Virus record (IMG/VR): IMGVR_UViG_3300009528_000511
Location: 1 to 28,475 of that record
Reading direction: 5' to 3' (one strand)
From: a virus
DNA: 28,475 bases
The first letter of the stretch is position 1; each line of letters opens with the position of its first letter. Of this stretch, positions 21,115 through 27,452 are shown piece by piece. The notes below the pieces were generated by a model that saw nothing but the letters and a program-made list of their open reading frames with translations, did not search any database and was not told where the DNA came from. The translations under genes and the position numbers were made by a program.

Positions 21115-21701
21115 TACTCTCTCCTTGCAAAATACAGTAGATTTTGGTAATAAGCTTTGATACCCTTTTTGTTTCTCCAATGAAAAAGCTTTTCTTTGAT
21201 TTTTTCAGCAATACAGAAATCCGGACACATACCTCGTTCTGACATTTTATTTAGCCAATACTCAACAGGTTGACAATTCACATGGCCGATTCCCCTTTGG
21301 GTAATACCGGCAGCAGAAAGTAAAATTCTATCAGAGGCTTTGAGGAGGTTATCAACAAAGATATCTGCATACTCTTGCTCAATATGTTCAGCTACCTCCA
21401 AACAAATGGCTAAATCAAACTGTCTAAGAAAGACTGTTGAGTAACGCAAATCATTAATACCTAATCTCTTAGACGAGAGTTGAGACTTACATCTGGCATT
21501 CTCGGTACCCTCTATACCGTAAGCATCAACTCCTCTATCCAGGAAGCCTTTGGCAAGATCGCCGTTTCCACAGCCCAGATCAATAAGGGAGGTGGGATGG
21601 AGAATTGAGATAATGGCATCACAAACGATTGGCACACGCCAATTGAGTGTTGATTTCATGCTGAAATACTTTTTTCTGTATATTTTATCAAGGTTATACA
21701 T
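21114..21701 (-). CDS. Class I SAM-dependent methyltransferase
   Basis: A 195-residue methyltransferase with motif I LIDLGCGNGDLAKGF (about 39-53), acidic D/E after the second strand (AYGIEGTEN) and FDLAICLEVAEHIE as motif IV-like segment. This is the common small-molecule or sugar methyltransferase pattern of phage and surface-glycan loci. It overlaps the upstream zinc-finger-like gene by eight bases and the next glycosyltransferase by one. A sugar substrate fits the neighbours, but is inferred. Confidence 0.88.
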   Translation of the reverse strand: MYNLDKIYRKKYFSMKSTLNWRVPIVCDAIISILHPTSLIDLGCGNGDLAKGFLDRGVDAYGIEGTENARCKSQLSSKRLGINDLRYSTVFLRQFDLAICLEVAEHIEQEYADIFVDNLLKASDRILLSAAGITQRGIGHVNCQPVEYWLNKMSERGMCPDFCIAEKIKEKLFHWRNKKGIKAYYQNLLYFARRE

Positions 21702-21948
21702 GATTAATTTTCCTAAAACAGCAGATGGGATTTTGTATTGGCCTTAAAACATCCTCCACTGAGAAAAAGCATTCATCCGTTACATATCTTAGGTAAGAAC
21801 AGCAGGGAGACATAGAAGTTGAATTCTTTGCTACACGAAGTGTTTCTTTGCAGACAGGACAAAACATATCTACTATTATTAATACAATTTTAGCTATTCC
21901 CGATATCTTCTTGATTTTATTTATTAATTTTCTCGTACCTACCTCCAC
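21694..21948 (-). CDS. Small CxxC protein, start uncertain
   Basis: The frame 21948-21694 starts with GTG (84 residues), directly after AGGGG and overlapping the previous stop. An internal ATG at 21867 would give 57 residues beginning MFCPVCKETL. CPVC, a CC pair and further single cysteines suggest a small metal-binding (rubredoxin-like) fold. The first 27 residues are basic and hydrophobic (KKISGIAKIVLIIVD). I cannot decide between the starts. No family recognised. Confidence 0.5.
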   Translation of the reverse strand: MEVGTRKLINKIKKISGIAKIVLIIVDMFCPVCKETLRVAKNSTSMSPCCSYLRYVTDECFFSVEDVLRPIQNPICCFRKINHV

Positions 21949-23123
21949 ATCCCCTCATTATTGCCCCTTGGGTTTGGATTATCTTTAATTCTCTTAATCA
22001 AATCCAACATTTTGGGTATACAAACTTCATTCATACCATTTTGTTTTGAGTACCAATCAGCGACATTCACTTCTCCACTCTCTTTGAGCATCTCAATAAT
22101 GGCTGAACACAACTCTTTTGACCGGGTTCGCACACTCTTGTATTTGATTTGTGACCTCTCATACAAGGCTTTGAGAAGTACGTCCTCAGTGGGTGGTGAT
22201 TTCAAAACCTTCACTACCGAATCATTACTGCTCAAAAAGGGAGAGAATCTTTTCGGGTTAGCAATTATTGTAGGCAACCCACACCTGAGAGCTTCCAGCA
22301 CTCCCCGGTCATTTTGGCCCCCGCCGCCGGCATGAGCAAATATTTTACTTTGACTCATCAGTTTACAGAGTTCAATCCTGGTGACTGCACGCGTAAAGTC
22401 AACATCCACAACCTTTGTGTTTATCATTTGTATAAGCAATTTGTTAGTAAAGCACCGTAATGTCCCTCCCGGGAGGACTATTTTTAATCTTTTTCCGGTT
22501 TGTTTTTCGTATTCAATTGTGGCCAGTAAAACTTGGTACTGACCTTTCTTTTTGTGAATGTGGCTTGCACCGGCCATAACGTCATATACTTTTTCTGTTT
22601 GGGGGATGGGTTTGAATATCCCTTCATGAATGGGTTTTGAGAAATTAAAATAGTACCGGCTCATTCCGGGAGGGTGATGGATGAAAATCGGCTCATCAAT
22701 AAGGTCATCAAGAACCACATCCCAGAATGACCATTTAGTCCGGTTTGTGTTTGCTGCATAAAATAATATCCAATGTTTTCGGCAACCATGGAGGTTTCTC
22801 AGGAACGGCATCCAGGATTTGAATCCACCCCTGACAACTATGATATCCCCGGGGTTGAGAAATTTCTGCACACAATCCATATCGGGTACTACATATACAT
22901 TTGTCCGAGGAGAAAGCCGGATTTTTCCATGATCTTTGGCCGAATCAATGAACACGGACACAGAGTTGAGATATCCCCTTGCGGCAATTAAATCAAACAT
23001 TTGAATCATGCCGTCAGTGTGAATTTGTCGTGCAAATTTGTTTTTGGTAACAGCGCTTGTATCCCAACTGAGTAGAGGGTTTTTGGAGACACCGGAGCTT
23101 GTGTAAAGATAAATGAGATTCAT
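21939..23123 (-). CDS. GT-B fold glycosyltransferase
   Basis: A 394-residue protein from ATG 23123 (MNLIYLYTSSG), overlapping the previous stop (TAATG) and ten bases after AAGGAGG. The C-terminal half has the donor-binding pattern KIFAHAGGGGQNDRGVLEAL followed by RCGLPTIIANP, as in family 1/4-like glycosyltransferases. The usual first Glu of the Ex7E motif is replaced by a Gln/Asn, so catalysis may differ. The N-terminal domain (VFIDSAKDHGKIRL, GDIIVVRGGFKSW) binds the acceptor. Substrate unknown. Confidence 0.85.
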   Translation of the reverse strand: MNLIYLYTSSGVSKNPLLSWDTSAVTKNKFARQIHTDGMIQMFDLIAARGYLNSVSVFIDSAKDHGKIRLSPRTNVYVVPDMDCVQKFLNPGDIIVVRGGFKSWMPFLRNLHGCRKHWILFYAANTNRTKWSFWDVVLDDLIDEPIFIHHPPGMSRYYFNFSKPIHEGIFKPIPQTEKVYDVMAGASHIHKKKGQYQVLLATIEYEKQTGKRLKIVLPGGTLRCFTNKLLIQMINTKVVDVDFTRAVTRIELCKLMSQSKIFAHAGGGGQNDRGVLEALRCGLPTIIANPKRFSPFLSSNDSVVKVLKSPPTEDVLLKALYERSQIKYKSVRTRSKELCSAIIEMLKESGEVNVADWYSKQNGMNEVCIPKMLDLIKRIKDNPNPRGNNEGMWR

Positions 23124-23587
23124 TATTGAAGCGCCTCCTTCCAGCAAGATTTCAAATCACTATATTTGGCCCAGGTGTTAGTGGCTACTAACCGAGTGCG
23201 TATTTCCCTGACTACATCTACAGCGTGTTGGGCATTCTCTCCCCAGACGGTAATAACTAACACATTTTCAGGTTTATTTAGACAGCGTTCACCCTCCCAA
23301 CACCAATTTTGGAAATGCCCCTTATGCTCGTTAGCATTCAGAGCACTGACAGTGTTTGTGCGTATCATTTGATTTTCTACGATATACCCATTTTTCAGTA
23401 TGGTCATTTCAAATATCCGGCGCCCTAACAGAGGTGTGATTGCCTCATAATCAAGTTCAACCTCCAGATCCACGTTCCACTCCTCGGGTAATTTCGTCTT
23501 AAATGCGTGCGCCTTCGCAAAAGATGAAAATATCCCCCTGATTATGTAGTCTGAGTATTCGCCGACTGAAACAACTATAACTCTCAT
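23123..23587 (-). CDS. EYSDY/GIFS-type small phage protein
   Basis: A 154-residue protein from ATG 23587 (MRVIVVSVGEYSDYIIRGIF), overlapping the previous mini-gene stop (ATGA). The start VIVVSxGEYSDYxIxGIFS followed by an A-rich helix (SFAKAHAFK) is a pattern I associate with small phage proteins of unknown function. The middle (120 residues) is an alpha/beta region (LEVELDYEAITPL, VLVITVWGENAQHAVDVV). The last 20 residues (WAKYSDLKSCWKEALQ) also encode the ribosome binding site AAGGAGG of the next gene. A shortened paralog precedes it (23584-23721). Confidence 0.7.
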   Translation of the reverse strand: MRVIVVSVGEYSDYIIRGIFSSFAKAHAFKTKLPEEWNVDLEVELDYEAITPLLGRRIFEMTILKNGYIVENQMIRTNTVSALNANEHKGHFQNWCWEGERCLNKPENVLVITVWGENAQHAVDVVREIRTRLVATNTWAKYSDLKSCWKEALQ

Positions 23588-23721
23588 TGAAGGGCCTCCT
23601 TCCAGCAATCTTTCAACTCATGGTATTTAACCCAGGTTGTAGTTATTAATCGATTAGATGAGAATACACCACATACACAATAATCCGAATACTCACTACC
23701 TGTAACAATAATAATTTTCAT
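23584..23721 (-). CDS. Mini-paralog of the EYSDY protein with the middle deleted
   Basis: A 45-residue frame from ATG 23721 (MKIIIVTGSEYSDYCVCGVF) to TGA at 23584. Its first 22 residues match the start of the next gene (VIVVSVGEYSDYIIRGIFSS) and its last 20 (TWVKYHELKDCWKEALQ) match its end, with about 100 residues missing between. It overlaps the next ATG by four bases and carries the same AAGGAGG inside the WKEALQ codons. It may be a live short protein, or mainly a translated leader that couples the next gene. A weak GGGACAGAG precedes the ATG. Confidence 0.6.
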   Translation of the reverse strand: MKIIIVTGSEYSDYCVCGVFSSNRLITTTWVKYHELKDCWKEALQ

Positions 23722-23788
23722 CTCTGTCCCAGACTTTCTCCATGCCTACCATCTCAGGCAGGAATCCATACTGATTCTCTATTCCCAT
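23696..23788 (-). CDS. 30-residue small protein
   Basis: ATG 23788 has a strong AAGGAG four bases upstream and opens 30 codons (MGIENQYGFLPEMVGMEK, then VWDRDENYYCYR) ending in TAG at 23696. It overlaps the following mini-gene by 26 bases and follows the stop of the glycosyltransferase at 23800 by 11. No family recognised. The ribosome binding site is the main support. Confidence 0.45.
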   Translation of the reverse strand: MGIENQYGFLPEMVGMEKVWDRDENYYCYR

Positions 23789-23799
23789 TTTTCTCCTTT

Positions 23800-25077
23800 C
23801 TATAACCAGAACTTACTCTCCGCCATAATCGGAGCATAGTAGTTATGGTATATATAATCGTAATTGTAGTGTTTTCTCATAAATGTCTTGGCCATAATAC
23901 TGTCATCTTGTAGTATCCGTCCCAAGATCACCATTGCAACCGCAGCCAGGAACTTATCCTCTTCCTCAGGTGGCCGATTTACAGTATTATTGAATGCGCC
24001 AAAGTCAAAGAACAGTCCATTCAATCCGGATACCTCCGCCATCATGGCTAATGACTTGTTCAATACAATGAGAGGGGACCCCGAGAGAACTATTTCCGGG
24101 ATTACTAATCCAAATGTTTCTTCAACTGTAGGCATTATAAAAAGGTTCCCGAGCATCATTAACTCTCTCAGAACCTCCTTCGGGACGCCTACTCCGTATT
24201 TGGGTTTGTTATTTTTTACCTGGTAGTCGCTTGAGAAAATTATATCCCGACCAATTATTAAATTCAGTTGAGCAGCTTCTTTTTTGTATTTGTCGATGAT
24301 ATCAAATTGTTTTTGGGTAGTAGTCCATTGGGTGGCTACGAGTAAGCAGACACTTTTCATAGACCTTTTTAGATAATTTATAATTCTAATGACTGAGGAG
24401 AGACCCTTGGCTTGTAACCTGTCTACACTACAAGGGTAAATACTGACAATGTCAGCAGTCATTAGTTGGGGGGCAAAATCAATAATGTTATTGGTCTCCT
24501 CATTAAAATCCATCCAAGACCTAATATCCTTGACATGGGGAATTACCCGTACATCATCTACTTTGCCTCGGAATTGTTCACACACCTGTATTTTGTCGGT
24601 TCGATTGGGGTAGATGATTTTGTGTTTCTTCCCATAAGCATTGATATTCCACCAATCTGATAACGCTGAAGGGACTGAGTGTACCCAGTTCAACCATCTG
24701 GGCTTTTCCAGTTCTTTGTTGGCTTCCTTAACCCCAATTGCATAAGGGAGATTCCAACCAGTGAATATGAAATCATGAGTAAAAATTATATCGTAGTCTT
24801 GCAACTCTTTAACCAACACCACCTTCGTGGCGTTGGCAGTCATTTTGTGTTCAGGAGAGAGATCATTGAGGGATTTATAATCAGTAAGGTGGGCAAACGG
24901 GATTTTCTTTTCAAGTTGTACGTTACCGGGAAAGGATTCGCCGTTGTAGTGGTCATTTACAAATAAATGTACTTCATGGCCATATCTACTTAGCATCACA
25001 ACTTGATCTTTTACTATACCCGTTAGGGAGTATGCCGGATAAAATTCGGTGAAGTTTGTTAAAATTGCTACTTTCAT
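23800..25077 (-). CDS. Family 4-like glycosyltransferase (GT-B)
   Basis: A 425-residue protein from ATG 25077 (MKVAILTNFTEFYPAYS), ten bases after GAGAGGT. An ATG 18 bases upstream is less well placed. The N-terminal domain has VVMLSRYGHEVHLFVND, typical of family 4. The C-terminal donor site has EETFGLVIPE (the Ex7E pair) followed by IVLSGSPLIVLNKS. This is a retaining glycosyltransferase that uses a nucleotide sugar. It is the second gene of the long operon and the best preserved of its glycan enzymes. Confidence 0.92.
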   Translation of the reverse strand: MKVAILTNFTEFYPAYSLTGIVKDQVVMLSRYGHEVHLFVNDHYNGESFPGNVQLEKKIPFAHLTDYKSLNDLSPEHKMTANATKVVLVKELQDYDIIFTHDFIFTGWNLPYAIGVKEANKELEKPRWLNWVHSVPSALSDWWNINAYGKKHKIIYPNRTDKIQVCEQFRGKVDDVRVIPHVKDIRSWMDFNEETNNIIDFAPQLMTADIVSIYPCSVDRLQAKGLSSVIRIINYLKRSMKSVCLLVATQWTTTQKQFDIIDKYKKEAAQLNLIIGRDIIFSSDYQVKNNKPKYGVGVPKEVLRELMMLGNLFIMPTVEETFGLVIPEIVLSGSPLIVLNKSLAMMAEVSGLNGLFFDFGAFNNTVNRPPEEEDKFLAAVAMVILGRILQDDSIMAKTFMRKHYNYDYIYHNYYAPIMAESKFWL

Positions 25078-25151
25078 TCTTTGCTGACCTCTCATCCTGA
25101 AACGTTAAAATCCAAATTTACTTTGTGTACAAAATTAAGTAGATATTATTA

Positions 25152-25352
25152 CTAGCTCTTTTTTAGGTGATCCTTAATAGTACACTCGATTGTACTTGTT
25201 AATTGATATTTTGAAGTATGCTCAGGAAAAAAATTCATACCTCTTTGTAAAATTGCAAACATTGTCTGGAGCTCTTCCTGTGTTAAAGTTATAAGCATTT
25301 TTACAGGTTCAGATTTTGGCTTTTCTGTACTCGAAGTTACATCTACTCTCAT
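25152..25352 (-). CDS. Hypothetical small protein, first gene of the long operon
   Basis: A 66-residue product. ATG 25352 is chosen because GAGGAGG lies eight bases upstream. The TTG one codon earlier is not needed. LITLTQEELQTMFAILQRGMN forms a helical segment, as in small helical regulators, followed by a polar end. No family recognised. It directly follows the promoter at 25410-25438. Confidence 0.65.
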   Translation of the reverse strand: MRVDVTSSTEKPKSEPVKMLITLTQEELQTMFAILQRGMNFFPEHTSKYQLTSTIECTIKDHLKKS

Positions 25353-25409
25353 CAAGCATTCCTCCTCTTCTCAAAAGTTAAAATTCATTCTACATACAAA
25401 CTAATTAAA

Positions 25410-25438
25410 AGTATACAAAGCCCATATACGTGTGTCAA
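25410..25438 (-). promoter_or_regulatory. Consensus sigma70 promoter of the long minus-strand operon
   Basis: On the minus strand TTGACA (25438-25433), 17 bases and TATACT (25415-25410). Both boxes and the spacing equal those of the promoter at 2212-2240, and TTTG precedes the -10 in both. The palindrome TTTGTATACAAA (25463-25474) lies 25 bases upstream of the -35 box and may be an operator. Confidence 0.8.
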
Positions 25439-25462
25439 GGGGGAAATACATTTTTTTATTTT

Positions 25463-25474
25463 TTTGTATACAAA
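25463..25474. promoter_or_regulatory. Palindrome TTTGTATACAAA, candidate operator
   Basis: A perfect 12-bp palindrome. Related words are AAATGTATACATTT at 4163, TTTGTGTACAAA at 25122 and the split pair at 4219-4249, all between genes. A shared dimeric regulator is possible, but some of these words also form -10 boxes. Confidence 0.45.
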
Positions 25475-25486
25475 GCAAGGAAGGAA

Positions 25487-25510
25487 GCGGGAGAGGAGAT
25501 CCCCTCCCGC
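25487..25510 (-). terminator. Probable terminator after the fibre gene
   Basis: GCGGGAG and CTCCCGC form a seven-pair stem, with an inner GG/CC and an AGAT loop, starting eight bases after the stop at 25518. On the minus strand it is followed by TTCCTTCCTTTG, a weak T-rich tail. It has the GCGGGA...TCCCGC core of the plus-strand hairpin modules. Confidence 0.55.
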
Positions 25511-25517
25511 CCTTAAT

Positions 25518-26831
25518 TTATGGGGGGCTTGTGGTAGTAGTTGTTGAGGAGCTGGTAGTTGTGGTAGTGGTAGTTGTCCAGGCTTTTTGCCCTTCAGGAC
25601 ATCCGTCAAGAAAATCCAGGTTATCAAATTCAACGTAACCGCCATTGGCGCCGTTACTGTAAATAACAAGCGCTACTTCTCTAACATTACAAGAGTAGGA
25701 TTCATAATCACGGAAATCGATTAACACCCAACCGGCGCCAATTGTATAATAGGTAGTGATTATCATACCGGTTCTTTTAATTCTGAGTGCGGTTGGGATT
25801 GAAACAGGATTAACAATACTTGAGAATTGATTACTGTTATTTTTCCGTAACCCGGATCTCAATTCGTGAGTAGTACCATCAGCATTGAGTGTGTAATTGA
25901 CTTCGGCCCTGTTAGCGCCTACGCCATCTTGTAACCTAAACAGTACATCAGGAGCATTAGTGTTGTCATTTGCTGAGTAAGTGGCTAAGTCAATTCTAAC
26001 ATCATAATCACCGTCTACAGGTAATAAGTACATATGAGCGATTCTGATGGCTGAGATTTCATCAAGGAGAGTAAGTCTGCCTCTGTTAGCGATAATAGTG
26101 AATGTTTCATTACCATTGTGAGTGGCTTCAACCTGCCAGGCGTTGTCATCTGAAAAATCATCATCATATTCACATGGGATATGGGTGGTGGTAGTGGTGG
26201 AGGATGAGGAATGGGTGGTGGTAGTCGTTGAAAGTGTTGAGCAAGTTGAGGAACAAGTTGAGGTGTGACTGGTCGTGGTCGTAGAAAGGCTTGTGGTAGT
26301 GGTTGTAGAGGTGTGGCTGGTCGTGGTAGTACTGTGACTTGTCGTGGTAGTGCTGTGGCTGGTTGTAGTAGTAGTGCTGCTGTGGCTGGTTGTAGTACTG
26401 CTATGGCTGGTAGTGGTGGTGCTAAGACTGGATGTGGTTGTGGAATGACTAGTCGTGGTAGTGCTGTGGCTGGTTGTAGTAGTGCTAAGGCTGGAAGTGG
26501 TTGTAGTACTGCTGTGGCTGGTAGTGGTTGTGGAATGACTTGTCGTAGTGGTGCTATGGCTAGTCGTAGTGGTACTGAGGCTGGAAGTTGTTGAGAGTGT
26601 TGAGGAAGTCGTTGAGAGACTGGAAGTCGTTGAAAATGTTGAAGTTGAAGATAAAGTGCTGGAAGTCGTTGAAAGTGTTGAAGTTGTGGTCGTGGTCGTG
26701 GTCGTGGTATGTCCAATCATCTCAAATAAACTTTCAATAGTAATTTTCTTGTTTACCCCTCCCTGGCTGATAAGTAAAAAATTATTAGGGTGTGGTGTAA
26801 CAAGAGCTAATTCGGGGAAATTTACAGACAA
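25518..26831 (-). CDS. Virion fibre-like protein with mucin-like Thr/Ser tract
   Basis: A 437-residue protein starting at TTG 26831, nine bases after GGAG. Residues 1-41 (LALVTPHPNNFLLISQGGVN, then KITIESLFEMIG) match the N-terminal motif of phage tail fibre and virion proteins. Residues about 42-219 are a Thr/Ser tract with TSHS, SLST and STLS units. Then follows a jelly-roll-like domain (CEYDDDFSDDNAW...VEFDNLDFLDGCPEG), similar to concanavalin-like sugar-binding folds. It ends in a short Thr/Ser tail with PP. The likely role is host or surface binding; sugar binding is inferred. The paralogous domain occurs at 27453-28475. Confidence 0.85.
   Translation of the reverse strand: MSVNFPELALVTPHPNNFLLISQGGVNKKITIESLFEMIGHTTTTTTTTTSTLSTTSSTLSSTSTFSTTSSLSTTSSTLSTTSSLSTTTTSHSTTTTSHSTTTTSHSSTTTTSSLSTTTTSHSTTTTSHSTTTSSLSTTTTSHSSTTTSHSSTTTTTSHSTTTTSHSTTTTSHTSTTTTTSLSTTTTSHTSTCSSTCSTLSTTTTTHSSSSTTTTTHIPCEYDDDFSDDNAWQVEATHNGNETFTIIANRGRLTLLDEISAIRIAHMYLLPVDGDYDVRIDLATYSANDNTNAPDVLFRLQDGVGANRAEVNYTLNADGTTHELRSGLRKNNSNQFSSIVNPVSIPTALRIKRTGMIITTYYTIGAGWVLIDFRDYESYSCNVREVALVIYSNGANGGYVEFDNLDFLDGCPEGQKAWTTTTTTTTSSSTTTTTSPP
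26178..26708. repeat. Low-complexity Thr/Ser-coding repeat
   Basis: Interlocked short units (GTGGTAGTG, GTGCTGTGG, GGTTGTAGT and variants on the plus strand) encode the TTTTSHS/SLSTT tract. The biased sequence leaves long open frames on both strands, which are shadows. Confidence 0.9.
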
Positions 26832-26872
26832 TTTTTATTCTCCATTTCTCCCTCTCTCCCATTCAATTGTGG

Positions 26873-27439
26873 TTATGGTGGTGGCCCCGTCGTCGTAGTC
26901 GTCGAGGAGCTGGTAGTTGTGGTAGTGGTTGTCACTTCTGCAGTCTCTTCTGTGATTTCCATTGCTGAATTCTGTGCATTGGCATAGATAGAGACCAAGT
27001 CAGCCACAAATGAGATTGTCCCGGCTGTTACAGTGTCACCGGGTTTAACAGGGTTTCGGACACTACACCTAATTGAGCGTGGTACAGAGTGCCGGATATA
27101 AGAATATTTTACTAATGTAACATTGGTAGGGCTATCATTTGAGTATGTTCTGTGCCCTGAGATTGAGATTGTTTTATTTACAGACCCTTCGTCAAATCTT
27201 ACATCTTCAATATTTACTGAGGTGATCACTTCACTTGAGTTTGCAAATATTTTCTCAATTCTCAAAATCCCCCCATCAGATCTAGCATTTATTAGAGAAA
27301 AGCGGGCAGGAGTGTACATTATGGTTATTTGCAGGTAAGAGGCGGAATTTGACCTGACACGAGCTGAAAAGGATGTAATCGGGATTTGTACATCTCCAAG
27401 TGTATTGTGTTTTAAGATAAACCTATATCTGACAATCAT
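26873..27439 (-). CDS. Virion-like protein with Thr/Ser-Pro-Pro tail
   Basis: A 188-residue protein, ATG at 27439. The body is beta-rich (YRFILKHNTLGDVQIPITSF, SASYLQITIMYTPARF, IRCSVRNPVKPGDTVTAG), consistent with a structural or tail-associated phage protein, but no family is recognised. The last 21 residues are TTTTTTTSSSTTTTTGPPP, the same tail as in both neighbours. The ribosome binding site is weak (GGAAA). The body lacks the jelly-roll domain of its neighbours, so the tail is shared by otherwise unrelated proteins. Confidence 0.8.
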   Translation of the reverse strand: MIVRYRFILKHNTLGDVQIPITSFSARVRSNSASYLQITIMYTPARFSLINARSDGGILRIEKIFANSSEVITSVNIEDVRFDEGSVNKTISISGHRTYSNDSPTNVTLVKYSYIRHSVPRSIRCSVRNPVKPGDTVTAGTISFVADLVSIYANAQNSAMEITEETAEVTTTTTTTSSSTTTTTGPPP

Positions 27440-27452
27440 TTTCCATTACTCA

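Noticed and set aside
26015-26716. Proline/arginine-rich frame (minus) and Gly/Ser/Cys-rich frame (plus) opposite the Thr/Ser tract
   Set aside because: Low-complexity DNA keeps other frames open. The Thr/Ser frame alone links the fibre N-terminus to the jelly-roll domain.
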